A stretch of 64,000 nucleotides of DNA from Micromonospora echinospora (GCF_014203425.1 NZ_JACHJC010000001.1:992001-1056000); one strand, 5' to 3'; shown: positions 35,239 to 43,887, counted from the stretch's first letter. The notes: generated by a model not told the origin, from the letters alone. Translations and numbers: made by a program.

Positions 35239-36096
35239 TCAGGCGGTGGGTGCGGTGGCGCGGGTGCGGCGGTGCCGGCCGTACCAGGCGATGCCGATGG
35301 CCACGCCGACCCCCACACCGAGCGCCGCCGCCGCGACCGGCACGGCCGGCCGCTCACGCAGGCGGCGGCCCAGCGGAATCGGGTGCCGGAACTCCAGCAC
35401 CGGCCACGAGTTCTCCACCGCAAGCTTGCGCAGCGCCCGGTCCGGGTTGACCACCGTCGGGTGCCCCACGCACTCCAGCAGCGGCCGATCCGAGTACGAG
35501 TCGGAGTACGCGTACGAGTCGCTGAGGTCGTAGTCCCGTTCCAGGGCCAGTTCGCTGACCGCCTCGACCTTGCTCGGACCGGCGGCGTAGAACTCGACCT
35601 CACCGCTGTAACGGCCGTCCACCACACCCATGCGGGTGGCGATCACATCGGTGATCCCGAGCAGCTCGCCGATCGGCCGGACCATCTCGTCACCCGACGC
35701 GGAGACCAGCACCACGTCCCGGCCGGCGGCCTGGTGCTCCTCGATGAGAGCGGCCGCTTCGGCGTACACATAGGGGTTGATCAGCTCGTGCAGCGTCTCC
35801 GCGACGATCTGGCGGACCTGTTCCACCGGCCAGCCCTTGCAGAGTGTGGCCAGGTAGTCCCGGGTGCGGGCCATGGTCTGCTCGTCGGTGCCGCCCAGCC
35901 GGAACATCAACTGCGCGTACGCCGACTTGACCACGTCACGCCGAGTGATCAGCCCGTCCCGGTAGAACGGCCGACCGAATGCCAGGGCGCTCGATTTGGC
36001 GATGACGGTCTTGTCGAGATCGAAGAAAGCGGCGCTGCGGCCCACGGCGCGAAAGTCTAGCCCGACAGCGGCACGGAGGCGTCCGCCCAGGGTCAT
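35239..36096 (-). CDS. HAD-IB family hydrolase (SerB-like) with C-terminal membrane helix
   Basis: Haloacid dehalogenase superfamily phosphatase of 285 residues. Motif I is FFDLDKTV (nucleophile D26, acid/base D28), motif II is LVSASG (about residue 125), and motifs III/IV appear as KVEAVSEL and YSDSYSDRPLLE (Mg-binding aspartates). The C-terminus carries one hydrophobic helix (PVAAAALGVGVGVAIGIAW) and a basic tail. The substrate is unknown; phosphoserine-like substrates are suggested only by subfamily. ATG 36096 is chosen. M. tuberculosis has the homologous order HAD (Rv3661) next to ssd (Rv3660c), with the 6C RNA between them as here. Confidence 0.88.
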   Translation of the reverse strand: MTLGGRLRAAVGLDFRAVGRSAAFFDLDKTVIAKSSALAFGRPFYRDGLITRRDVVKSAYAQLMFRLGGTDEQTMARTRDYLATLCKGWPVEQVRQIVAETLHELINPYVYAEAAALIEEHQAAGRDVVLVSASGDEMVRPIGELLGITDVIATRMGVVDGRYSGEVEFYAAGPSKVEAVSELALERDYDLSDSYAYSDSYSDRPLLECVGHPTVVNPDRALRKLAVENSWPVLEFRHPIPLGRRLRERPAVPVAAAALGVGVGVAIGIAWYGRHRRTRATAPTA

Positions 36097-36239
36097 GGAA
36101 GTTGATGAGCACCCGCAGGAGTGATGGCGGTCACATCTGATGTGCGAGAAATTAGCTTTGCGTGGACTGAACACCACTCGACGTATAAGGGTCGGCTGCG
36201 GCATGCTTGTCCTCGCGACGGGAGTTCGCATTCCCGACG

Positions 36240-36350
36240 CCGCCGACCTCGGCGGTTGCACCCCCCGTAACCGCTGAGTCGGTTCGGCTCGACCCCCCCG
36301 GAGCCGAACCACAAGACGACCCCCGTCTCCCCCCGACGGGGGTCGTCCCT
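36240..36350 (+). ncRNA. 6C small RNA
   Basis: About 110 bases with three consecutive stem-loops whose loops each hold six or more cytosines: GCGGTT/AACCGC (36252-36274, extended outward by CCGAC/GTCGG), GGTTCGGCTC/GAGCCGAACC (36281-36310, perfect 10 bp) and GACGACCCCCGTC/GACGGGGGTCGTC (36315-36347, perfect 13 bp) followed by CCTTTCC as a terminator. This matches the described actinobacterial 6C RNA (B11 in M. tuberculosis, between Rv3660c and Rv3661). The position beside the HAD gene and the strand, pointing toward ssd, also match. The exact 5' end is uncertain. Confidence 0.82.
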
Positions 36351-36690
36351 TTCCGGTGGGAGCGTGCCACCGCAGGTCACAGGCCCTCCCCGGCGTCCAG
36401 GTCACCTCCCGGCGGTGATGCCAGCGCCGGAGGCGGCAGAAGGCACATGGGCCTCCAGGCGCTCGGCGAGCGCCGCTATGGCTGGTCAGTACCTCGACCG
36501 GAACGATGCAAGGCAACCTTCCAACCGGCCGTGCGAGGAATGCAGGGCCGCTGGGCGTGCAGAACACCTCTGCCGAGCTGACGACCGTGCGCGCGCACCT
36601 GCCCGTTGGCGTGTGCGGCTACAGATCGGTCTCAGGGGTCTTGTGACAGACCACCAAGCCGACATGATCGTCGGGAGCGGAAGGAGCGAC
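36351..36690. other. gene-free stretch after the 6C RNA
   Basis: 340 bases with no convincing gene. An open frame continues upstream from the DUF6928 gene but has no ribosome binding site or protein-like composition. No repeat or strong hairpin was seen beyond the terminator of the 6C RNA. Confidence 0.5.
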
Positions 36691-37443
36691 GTGGGCGCGA
36701 AAACGGCACTGCTGGCGTTTACTGACGGCGACATTCGTCCGGCGCTGCGGGGCGCCAGGCAATCGGAGCGAGCCGACGCCGAGGCGTTGGTGCGTCGAGT
36801 CCACCCCGGCTACGTCGTCGAGCCCGCCGATGACGACACCTTGCTCGACGGCGTCTACCCGCCGGACGGCGTCACGTACGCCACCGTGCTGGCCGGGGCG
36901 GAGCTGTACTGCGACCGACGGCTCGTGCTCGACCGCCCGTCTGAGCTGCCGGAGCACCTGCGCCTGGCCGGAGCAGGCCGGCGAATCATCATGCACGGGA
37001 TGCACTCGGCCGTGGACTGGCTCGGCTTCGCGGTGTGGGAGGACGGCGTGCTGGTCAGATCACTGAGTCTGTCGCCCGGCAGCGGCATCCAGGAGAACAT
37101 CGGCGAGCCGTACGACTTCGAGTTGCCGTACTGGACCGGTGAGCATTCCGTCGAGCCGGTCCCGGGCTGGCACGACCAGGACCCGTACCCGCTGCCGTTT
37201 CATCCCCTCGACCTTGGCGAGGAAGCGTTGCGTGCGCTGTTCGGTTTCATCATCGAGGGCCGTCCGTCGCCCGACGACATCGACCCTGACGACGTGCATC
37301 TGCACGGCTTTCACGCGACCGATCCGTCCGTTGACGCGCGGGCCGCGCGCGAGGCCGCCCATGCGGAGGCACTGCGGACCATGGGGCCACCGAGGATGTA
37401 CCGCATGGGTCCGGACGGAACGATGCGCGAGGTCAGCTCCTGA
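36691..37443 (+). CDS. DUF6928-like hypothetical protein
   Basis: A soluble 250-residue protein opening with GAKTALLAFTDGDIRPALRGA, which I recall as the hallmark of an actinobacterial family of unknown function (DUF6928). The middle has VYPPDGVTYATVLAGAELYCDRRLVLDRPSELPEHL and HSAVDWLGFAVWEDGVLVRSLSLSPGSGI. The acidic C-terminal part includes a histidine-rich DDVHLHGFHATDPS. AAGGAG lies upstream of GTG 36691. No function can be given. It is the first gene of the 36.7-39.7 kb cassette that separates the 6C RNA from ssd, and it converges with the next gene. Confidence 0.72.
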   Translation: MGAKTALLAFTDGDIRPALRGARQSERADAEALVRRVHPGYVVEPADDDTLLDGVYPPDGVTYATVLAGAELYCDRRLVLDRPSELPEHLRLAGAGRRIIMHGMHSAVDWLGFAVWEDGVLVRSLSLSPGSGIQENIGEPYDFELPYWTGEHSVEPVPGWHDQDPYPLPFHPLDLGEEALRALFGFIIEGRPSPDDIDPDDVHLHGFHATDPSVDARAAREAAHAEALRTMGPPRMYRMGPDGTMREVSS

Positions 37444-37479
37444 TCCGCCGACGGGCGGACCAGCAGGCGCATGCCCGGG

Positions 37480-37959
37480 TCAGGTGAGGCCGGGCGCCGT
37501 GAGGAGTTGCGTGAACCTGGGCGCCACGAGCCGCCAGGAGCATCGGCTGGGGTCGGTCCAGAAGTCACTGGCGACGACCCTCGGGTCAGCGAAATCGGTG
37601 CGGTAGTCGAGCGCGAGGGCGACGTCGTCTCCGGGGTTCCGGTTGACCGCGATGGGGACTGCACGATCGGCGTCGAGCCACGGCAGGTCGACCGGACGAT
37701 CCATGCGGTTGCCGCGGGTCACTCGAAACAGCTGCGACGACGGGGCGTCGTCGGCGAAGAGATCCAGGGCGTCGTTCTCGAACCGCATCCGGTCAAGACT
37801 GGCGGGGAACATCAGTGGGTATTGGAACCACGGCATGACGCTCTGAAGCACGTGGTCCCCGGGGTGCCGCCAACGGTCCTGTTCCAGCACGTCGACCAGC
37901 GTGGTGGGCAGAGGAAGACCTCGGATCGTCCAATCCTGCCGATCAGAGTCCTCGTACAC
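37480..37959 (-). CDS. hypothetical protein, possibly SUKH-like
   Basis: A 159-residue soluble, acidic protein: VLEQDRWRHPGDHVLQSVMPWF, then PVDLPWLDADRAVPIAVNRNPGDDVALALDYRTDFADPRVVASDFW and CSWRLVAPRFTQLL at the end. The last segment resembles the C-terminal half of SMI1/KNR4 (SUKH) immunity-type proteins, but this is a weak judgement. GTG 37959 is preceded by a GAGG sequence; the frame is open far upstream into the kinase gene, so the start is uncertain. The gene follows the kinase gene by about 50 bases on the same strand. Confidence 0.6.
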   Translation of the reverse strand: MYEDSDRQDWTIRGLPLPTTLVDVLEQDRWRHPGDHVLQSVMPWFQYPLMFPASLDRMRFENDALDLFADDAPSSQLFRVTRGNRMDRPVDLPWLDADRAVPIAVNRNPGDDVALALDYRTDFADPRVVASDFWTDPSRCSWRLVAPRFTQLLTAPGLT

Positions 37960-38006
37960 GTGACCTCGCAACGTCAGCTGTCCGCCAGGGCGGACAGGGT
38001 AGCTGT

Positions 38007-38972
38007 TCAGGGCGCGTAGCCGGGATCGGCGACGGCCTCGGCGATGCGGGTGAGCCAGCGCAGGTCGTTGGCCCGGGACTCCGGACTGGCCTCGGAGTCG
38101 AGGATGCTGCGGAGAAAAGCGGCCACGTCGTCGAGGTGCCGCTCGCCGCGGTAGTAACTCAGCAACCTCTGATCCGGCTCCACCGGCCCGTAGCCTCGCC
38201 GGAACAGTGCGGCCCGGTGCGCGTCGATCGGGTGGTCGCCGAAGTCCTGGCTGTGGACGAACATCAGGTCCCGCTCGCGCGGCGCGAGCATCGGCGCGTC
38301 CCAGTCCACGACGTGCAGCGGACCGTCGCCGTCGGCGATCAGGTTGCCCGGGTGGATGTCGGCGTGGGCGACGACGTGCCGAGCGCGCGTCACACCGGAC
38401 GCAAGCTCGTCCACCGTGTCCGCCAGCCGGTGCAGCGCGGCACCGTACCGCTTCCAGAACGCGCCGAGGGCGTCGCTCGCCGCGGCCTGTCCCCCGAGCG
38501 TTCGCAGCCGCTCGCCCGCGGTCGGCCGGTAGGTCTCCACCGGCAGGACAGCGGCGAGTTCGACGCTCGACGTGACCTGGTGCAGCCGGCCCAGGAACTC
38601 GCCGTACTCGATCCACTGGCGGTCGGTGAGACCGCGAGCCCACAGACTGCCGCCCTCATGGAACGGGTAGAGCAGCAGCCGGTAGCCCTCGAAGCTGTGG
38701 ACGGCGCCGCCGTCCGGAAGGTCGATCGGCGCGACGACCTGCCGGAGGCCCCGCGCGCGAAGGAAACCGGGCAGCGCGACGGCGGCCCGGGTGAACTCGC
38801 CGCGGCGCAGCTTCAGGAAGTACCGCCCACCGCCGGTCGTGTCCACCCGGTACGCCCAGGCGTTCCCGTCGAGCCCGACCGGCAGGAACACGAGGTCGGC
38901 GCCGTCCAGTGACCAGGCGGCGGCTACCTCGGCCGAAAGCAGCCGCTCGTCGACGCCAGGTTTGTCGATCAC
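38007..38972 (-). CDS. aminoglycoside phosphotransferase-like (APH) kinase
   Basis: Protein-kinase-fold small-molecule kinase of the APH family, 321 residues. The N-lobe has NAWAYRVDTTGGGRYFLKL (ATP-binding lysine), the catalytic loop is HADIHPGN (HxDxxxxN) and the metal-binding motif is VVDWD. Together with YRLLLYPFHEGGSLW, these resemble the spectinomycin/APH(9)-like subgroup, but most family members act on unknown substrates, so resistance is not implied. GTG 38972 is preferred; a TTG at 39008 would add 12 residues. It forms a minus-strand run with the VHL-domain gene upstream and the hypothetical downstream. Confidence 0.8.
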   Translation of the reverse strand: MIDKPGVDERLLSAEVAAAWSLDGADLVFLPVGLDGNAWAYRVDTTGGGRYFLKLRRGEFTRAAVALPGFLRARGLRQVVAPIDLPDGGAVHSFEGYRLLLYPFHEGGSLWARGLTDRQWIEYGEFLGRLHQVTSSVELAAVLPVETYRPTAGERLRTLGGQAAASDALGAFWKRYGAALHRLADTVDELASGVTRARHVVAHADIHPGNLIADGDGPLHVVDWDAPMLAPRERDLMFVHSQDFGDHPIDAHRAALFRRGYGPVEPDQRLLSYYRGERHLDDVAAFLRSILDSEASPESRANDLRWLTRIAEAVADPGYAP

Positions 38973-39024
38973 GGCCCGGAGCGTCGCAGCCGGCGTCCCG
39001 ACCGGCAAGCGAGTTGCGGTCGGG

Positions 39025-39720
39025 TCAGCGGATCACCGCGCGCGAGGTGCGCCTGGCCGGCTCGAAACACACCAGCCCGCCGCCGCGCTCGTCGGTGACC
39101 ACCCAGGGATGGCCGACGTACGTCTGCTGCCGGTAGGACTGCCGGGGCTCGAGCAGCGCGTACCGCTGACGCCGGCCCTCGTAGTTGAGCCAGTAGACGG
39201 TGACAGGCGCGCGCCGGGTGTTGACGAAGTCGATGAACGTCTCCGGTCCGCCGCCGTGTGAACGCAGCATCCGTTCGCGTGACGGCGGCAGCGGGCTGAG
39301 CTCGCCGGGACCGATGACCGGCGGTTTCGACCTGGGACGTGAGGGCTTCGGCGACGCCGGCTGCCTGGTCGGAGCGGCGGCCCGGCTCGGCGCGGCTGTC
39401 CGGGTGGGCAGGACGGAGCGGCTGGAGAGCGACACCGGTGGCGGCGACCAGGACGCGGTCGGTGCCTCCGTGGCCCGCTCGGGCAGCGGCGGGGACGCCA
39501 GGATCGCCTGACCCTCGATCGGTGGCGGAAGGTCGGGGCGGCGGGGCGTCGCGAAGGCGCTGACGATGCTGGCGAGTACCACGACCACGAGCCCGACCGC
39601 GATCGCGGCGAGCGCTGTCGGTGAAGGATCACGCAGCCAGGCCTCGCCGCCGGTCGGTTCGCCGGGCAGCGCGTGACGTGGAGGTGGGGGAATCGCGAGG
39701 GAGTGCGACGAATCGGTCAT
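39025..39720 (-). CDS. membrane-anchored VHL beta-domain protein
   Basis: A 231-residue protein: a short cytoplasmic N-terminus, one transmembrane helix (about 36-57), a Pro/Ser/Ala/Arg-rich extracytoplasmic linker (about 60-148) and a C-terminal domain (150-231) resembling the von Hippel-Lindau tumour suppressor beta domain. The segment around VNTRRAPVTVYWLNYEG, the YALLEP stretch and TYVGHPWVVTD aligns by eye with the human segments around NRSPR, VWLNFDG and SYRGHLW. Residues matching the human hydroxyproline pocket are W177 (W88), Y187 (Y98), T200 (S111), Y201 (Y112), H204 (H115) and W206 (W117). VHL-like domains are known in bacteria but without clear roles. Start ATG 39720. Confidence 0.75.
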   Translation of the reverse strand: MTDSSHSLAIPPPPRHALPGEPTGGEAWLRDPSPTALAAIAVGLVVVVLASIVSAFATPRRPDLPPPIEGQAILASPPLPERATEAPTASWSPPPVSLSSRSVLPTRTAAPSRAAAPTRQPASPKPSRPRSKPPVIGPGELSPLPPSRERMLRSHGGGPETFIDFVNTRRAPVTVYWLNYEGRRQRYALLEPRQSYRQQTYVGHPWVVTDERGGGLVCFEPARRTSRAVIR

Positions 39721-39976
39721 GGCCTCGAATCCGCAAGCCGGTGCCGTCCATAGAGCGGCGAGGGGGTCCCGATTATCCGTTACTGATCATCCCCGTAGTC
39801 AATGGCTGACCGTGCGCTCAGTCCTCCGCCCTCGCGGCACATAGCAGATCCACTCCTCCGCCGAGGTCTGTCCACATCACACTCCGTCGTCCACAGGCGA
39901 GCGGTCATCCCCCTCGCTCGGCTCGTCGACTCGGCAGGCTGCCGGGCACGTCCGAGTCCGACCGATGGAGGCCGCC
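39721..39976. other. divergent spacer upstream of the Tad operon
   Basis: 256 bases between the VHL-domain gene and ssd. It is locally AT-richer around 39770-39805 and so probably contains divergent promoters, but no convincing -10/-35 pair or operator was found. Confidence 0.35.
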
Positions 39977-41080
39977 ATGCCGCCGCGCACCCCGCTCCCG
40001 CCGTACCGCCGCCTGCCTCTGCTCGTCACCTCCGACGGCGACCTTCTCGACGAGCTGCTGCGGCTCGCGGCGGCCGGTGGCACCGAGGTCGAGCTGGCCG
40101 CCGACCCGGCGGCCGCCCGGGCCCGCTGGGCGCCGGCGCCGCTGGTGCTGGTCGGCGCCGACCAGGCGGCGGCCTGCCTGCGGGCACGCCTTCCCCGCCG
40201 TCCCCGCACGGTCCTGGTCGGTCGCTCCGGCCAGCTCGATCCGGGTACGGAGTTGGCCGAGCTGATCGGCGCGGAGCACGTCGCGACGCTGCCCGCCGCC
40301 GAGCCCTGGCTGGTCGACCGGTTCGCCGAATGCGGGGCCGGTCCGGCGGGACCGGCGTCGGGGCGGGTGGTGGCGGTGCTCGGCGGGCGGGGTGGCGCTG
40401 GGGCCAGCGTGCTGGCCGGCGGGCTCGCCGTCACCGCGGCCCGCTCGCGCCTGCGGACGCTGCTTGTGGACGCCGACCCGCTCGGCGGCGGCCTCGATCT
40501 CGTACTCGGGTGGGAGCAGCTCGACGGGTTGCGCTGGCCCGAGCTGGCCGGCACGGATGGGCGCGTCGACCCGCCGTCGCTGGTCCGCGCGCTGCCCAGC
40601 CGAGGCGACCTCGTGGTGCTCTCCTGGGATCGCGGGGACCTGCGGCACCTGCCGGCCGAGGCGATGGCCGCCACCGTCGACGCCGGCCGTCGAGGGCGGG
40701 ACCTGGTCGTGCTCGACCTGCCCCGGCACCTCGACGACGCGGCGGTGATCGCGCTCCAGGCCGCCGACCGCGCGCTGCTCGTCGTACCGGCCGAGCTGCG
40801 GGCGGCAGCCGCGGCGGCCCGGGTCGCCGCGGTCGCCGCGCCGCACTGCGTCGACCTGTCGGTGATCGTGCGCGGCCCGGCACCCGGCCGGCTCCGCGCA
40901 GCCGAGGTGTCCCGGGCACTGGGGCTGCCGCTCGCCGGCACGCTGCGGCCCGAGCCAGGGCTGTGCCGAGGGCTGGAGCGGGGCGAGGCACCGGGCGCGA
41001 GCGGCAAGGGCCCGCTCGCCGTCCTGTGCCAGCGGCTCGTGGACGAGCTGGTCGGGTCGCCGGCGGCGGGTGCGGCATGA
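39977..41080 (+). CDS. ssd: CpaE/Ssd-like MinD-family protein of the Tad locus
   Basis: Septum-site-determining/CpaE-type ParA-MinD superfamily protein of 367 residues, probably positioning the Tad pilus machine or affecting division. It has an N-terminal receiver-like region (1-125) and a P-loop NTPase domain with the deviant Walker A GGRGGAGAS, which lacks the usual lysines, then LLVDADPLGGGLDLVLG and LVVLDLPRHLDD. The lysine-less loop is typical of actinobacterial Ssd. GGAGG precedes ATG 39977; ATG 39965 is an in-frame alternative. The stop overlaps the tadA start. Confidence 0.85.
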   Translation: MPPRTPLPPYRRLPLLVTSDGDLLDELLRLAAAGGTEVELAADPAAARARWAPAPLVLVGADQAAACLRARLPRRPRTVLVGRSGQLDPGTELAELIGAEHVATLPAAEPWLVDRFAECGAGPAGPASGRVVAVLGGRGGAGASVLAGGLAVTAARSRLRTLLVDADPLGGGLDLVLGWEQLDGLRWPELAGTDGRVDPPSLVRALPSRGDLVVLSWDRGDLRHLPAEAMAATVDAGRRGRDLVVLDLPRHLDDAAVIALQAADRALLVVPAELRAAAAAARVAAVAAPHCVDLSVIVRGPAPGRLRAAEVSRALGLPLAGTLRPEPGLCRGLERGEAPGASGKGPLAVLCQRLVDELVGSPAAGAA

Positions 41081-42279
41081 CCGGGCCGGCCGACCCCGGT
41101 GAGCTGGCCGTCCGGGTCCGGCACCGGTTCGCCGCCGAGGCGACGCCGGTCACGCCGGCGGCGATCGTCTCGGCCGTACGCGCCGAACCGGCGACCGCGG
41201 TGCTCGGCGACACCACGCTGCTGCGGATCGCCGACCGGGTGCACGACGACCTGATCGGCGCCGGTCCGCTCGCGCCGCTGCTCGCCGACCCGCAGGTCAC
41301 CGACGTGCTGGTGAACGGGGTACGGGTCTGGGTGGACAGGGGGCAGGGGCTGCGTCAGGTGGCCGTGCCGCTGGGCTCGCTCGACGACGTACGCCGGTTG
41401 GCGCAGCGCCTCACCGCCGCGGCCGGTCGCCGACTGGACGACGCCGCGCCGTACGCCGACGCGCGGCTGCCCGACGGCACCCGGTTGCACGCCGTGCTGC
41501 CGCCGGTGGCGACCGACGGGCCGTACCTGTCGCTGCGTACCTTCCGGCAGCGCCCGTTCACCCTCGACGAGCTGGTGGATCGGGGCACCGTCGCCCGGCC
41601 GGTCGCCCCGCTGCTCGCCGCAGTGGTGGCCGCCCGCCTCGCGTACCTGGTCAGCGGCGGCACCGGCTCCGGCAAGACGACGCTGCTCAACACGCTGCTC
41701 GGGCTGGTGCCCGGCACCGAGCGGATCGTGCTGGTGGAGGACGCCGCCGAGCTGCGGCCGGTGCATCCGCACGTAATCGGGTTGCAGGCGCGTACCGCGA
41801 ACGTCGAGGGCGCCGGGGCGGTCGGGCTCGGCGATCTGGTCCGGCAGGCGTTGCGGATGCGGCCGGACCGGCTGGTCGTGGGCGAGTGCCGGGGCGCCGA
41901 GGTGGTGGACCTGCTCGCCGCGTTGAACACCGGCCACGACGGCGGGGCGGGGACGCTTCATGCGAACGCTCCGGCCGACGTCCCGGCCCGGCTGGAAGCG
42001 CTCGGGATGCTCGGTGGCCTGCCCCGGCTCGCGCTGCACGCGCAGGTCGCGGCCGCGTTGCAGGTCGTCCTCCAGCTCCGGCGGACCGGCGAGGGACGGG
42101 TGCTGGACTCCATCGGCCTGCTGCTGCCCGACGGCCCCGACCGTGTGGTGACTGTGATTCCGGCCTGGGTACGTGGGCGAGGTCCCGGTCCGGCGGCCCG
42201 TGCGCTCGGCGCCCTGCTGCGGCAGCGGGGTGTGCTGGTGCCGCCGATCCTCCGGGTGTCCGCGGCGGAACCGTCGTGA
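41077..42279 (+). CDS. tadA: TadA/CpaF-type pilus assembly ATPase
   Basis: Secretion ATPase that powers Flp/Tad pilus assembly. The 400-residue product has the N-terminal CpaF region (DPQVTDVLVNGVRVWVDRG), Walker A GGTGSGKTT with K200, the Asp box LVEDAAELRP, Walker B RLVVGECRGAE and the His box TGHDGGAGTLHANAP. Length matches the family. ATG overlaps the ssd stop, and the stop overlaps the tadB GTG, so it is part of a tightly coupled operon. Confidence 0.94.
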   Translation: MTGPADPGELAVRVRHRFAAEATPVTPAAIVSAVRAEPATAVLGDTTLLRIADRVHDDLIGAGPLAPLLADPQVTDVLVNGVRVWVDRGQGLRQVAVPLGSLDDVRRLAQRLTAAAGRRLDDAAPYADARLPDGTRLHAVLPPVATDGPYLSLRTFRQRPFTLDELVDRGTVARPVAPLLAAVVAARLAYLVSGGTGSGKTTLLNTLLGLVPGTERIVLVEDAAELRPVHPHVIGLQARTANVEGAGAVGLGDLVRQALRMRPDRLVVGECRGAEVVDLLAALNTGHDGGAGTLHANAPADVPARLEALGMLGGLPRLALHAQVAAALQVVLQLRRTGEGRVLDSIGLLLPDGPDRVVTVIPAWVRGRGPGPAARALGALLRQRGVLVPPILRVSAAEPS

Positions 42280-43136
42280 CCGCCCGGCTCGGGCTGGTGG
42301 CTCTGCTCCTCGCGGTGGCGGCGGCAGCCGTCGCCTGGCCGGTACGCGCGGGTCGCGCCCGGCAACTGGCGGTCCTGGGCGGTGGCTCGGCCCAGCGGGG
42401 AAGGGGTCCGCGCCGTCCGCTCGACGCCGGGCCGCAGTCGTCCGGCCGGCCCCCGGGCCATGCTCGGGAACCACGTCGGCCCGGACCCGGCCACGGCCCG
42501 GCGACGCTCGCGGTGGACGGCGACCGATCGGCCGGGCCGCCGGCGCCTCCGCTGTTCGCCCTCCGACGCGCGCTACCCGTGGCGGCGCTGCTCGGCGCCG
42601 TGACCGGGGCGCTGCTCGGCGGTCCGGTGGGGGCGCTGGCGCTGGCCACCTACGGCCTGCTCGCGGCGCGGGCGGTGCTGCGTCGGCGCACCCACCGGGC
42701 GGCCGCCCTCGCGCACCGCCGCGACCTCGACCGGGTGGCCGCCGTCGCCGCCGACCTGCGGGCCGGGCTGCCGGCCGACCTGGACGACGGGCCGGGTCGG
42801 GTCGCGCGACTCGCCCGAGCCGCCGGAAAGCTGGCCGATCGCACCGGGGCGCCCCTGGCCGACCTGCTGGAACGGATCGAGGCCGACGCCCGCGCCGCCG
42901 ACCGAGGGCTCGCCGCTGCCGCCGCCCAGGCCGCCGGGGCCCGGGCGACCGCCTGGTTGCTCGCCGCGCTGCCCCTGGGCGGGATCGGTCTGGGCTACGG
43001 CATCGGAGTGGACCCGGTGGCGGTGCTGCTGCACACGCCCGTGGGTGGCGGCAGCGCGCTGGCCGCCGTCGCGTTGCAGGTCGGCGGGCTGCTCTGGGCG
43101 GAGCGGCTCGGCGTCACACCGGGACGGGCCGCCTGA
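42276..43136 (+). CDS. tadB: TadB-like pilus assembly membrane protein
   Basis: Inner-membrane platform protein of the Tad machine (type II secretion F domain family), 286 residues. Transmembrane helices lie at the N-terminus (LGLVALLLAVAAAAVAW), in the middle (LLGAVTGALLGGPVGALALATYGL) and near the C-terminus (two helices around ATAWLLAALPLGGIGLGYGIG). The central soluble segment is of F-domain type. The gene starts at GTG 42276, overlapping the tadA stop, and ends at the tadC ATG. Confidence 0.85.
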   Translation: MTARLGLVALLLAVAAAAVAWPVRAGRARQLAVLGGGSAQRGRGPRRPLDAGPQSSGRPPGHAREPRRPGPGHGPATLAVDGDRSAGPPAPPLFALRRALPVAALLGAVTGALLGGPVGALALATYGLLAARAVLRRRTHRAAALAHRRDLDRVAAVAADLRAGLPADLDDGPGRVARLARAAGKLADRTGAPLADLLERIEADARAADRGLAAAAAQAAGARATAWLLAALPLGGIGLGYGIGVDPVAVLLHTPVGGGSALAAVALQVGGLLWAERLGVTPGRAA

Positions 43137-43864
43137 TGTCCCGTCAGGTGCTGGCGGCCGTGTGCCTCGGCGGCGCCGCGTTGCTCCTGGTCGTCGTCGC
43201 TCCGGCGGTCCGCCCGGCCCGGCGGTTGCGCCGGCTGGCCCCGGCGCCCCGGCGGCCCCGCCCGGCGTGGTGGCCGGATCGGGTACGGCTGGGCGCGGCG
43301 CTGGCCGGGCTTGCCGTGCCGGTGGTGGTCGGCGGCTGGACCGGTCTGGTCCTCGGGCTGCTGGCCGGTGTCGCTGCCGATCGTCTGCTGCGGCGGATCG
43401 AGCCGCGCGCCGCCCGGGACCGACGTCTGCGGGAGACAGCCGATCTGCCGCTGGCCGCGGACCTGCTGGCCGCCGCGCTGCGGGCGGGCGCGCCGGTCGA
43501 CCGTTCGGTGCTGGCGGTCGCCGAGGTGCTCGGCGGCCCACTCGCCGACCGGCTCGGCCGGGTGGGCCGCACGCTGGGCCTTGGCGGTACGGCGACCGAG
43601 GCCTGGGCGCACCTGAGCTGCGTGGCCGGGGCCGAACCCGTGGTCGCGGCGGCGGTCCGGTCGTCGAACAGCGGCGCGGCGCTGGCTCGCGCGCTGACCC
43701 GGCTCGCCGACGATCTCCGCGCCGAACGGTCGACCGCCGCCGAGGCGGCCGCCCGGCGCGCGGGCGTGCTCATCGTGCTGCCGCTCGGGCTCTGTTTTCT
43801 GCCCGCCTTCATTCTCGCCGGTCTGGTGCCGGTGATCGTCGCCGTTCTCGGCGACGTGCTGTGA
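43136..43864 (+). CDS. tadC: TadC-like pilus assembly membrane protein
   Basis: Second platform protein of the Tad machine, 242 residues. It has an N-terminal helix, a helix pair (LGAALAGLAVPVVVGGWTGLVLGL) and a C-terminal helix pair (VLIVLPLGLCFLPAFILAGLVPVIVAVLG) flanking a type II secretion F domain with LPLAADLLAAALRAGAPV. ATG overlaps the tadB stop by one base. The pilin gene follows after 23 bases. Confidence 0.87.
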   Translation: MSRQVLAAVCLGGAALLLVVVAPAVRPARRLRRLAPAPRRPRPAWWPDRVRLGAALAGLAVPVVVGGWTGLVLGLLAGVAADRLLRRIEPRAARDRRLRETADLPLAADLLAAALRAGAPVDRSVLAVAEVLGGPLADRLGRVGRTLGLGGTATEAWAHLSCVAGAEPVVAAAVRSSNSGAALARALTRLADDLRAERSTAAEAAARRAGVLIVLPLGLCFLPAFILAGLVPVIVAVLGDVL

Positions 43865-43887
43865 ACCATCGAGAAAGGACTACCGAC

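Noticed and set aside
36207..36581. Open frame across the 6C RNA
   Set aside because: It starts inside the RNA hairpins, has no ribosome site and encodes a low-complexity peptide; the structured RNA explains the sequence better.
38007..38972. Calling the APH-like kinase an antibiotic resistance gene
   Set aside because: Only family-level motifs are visible; many such kinases act on other metabolites.
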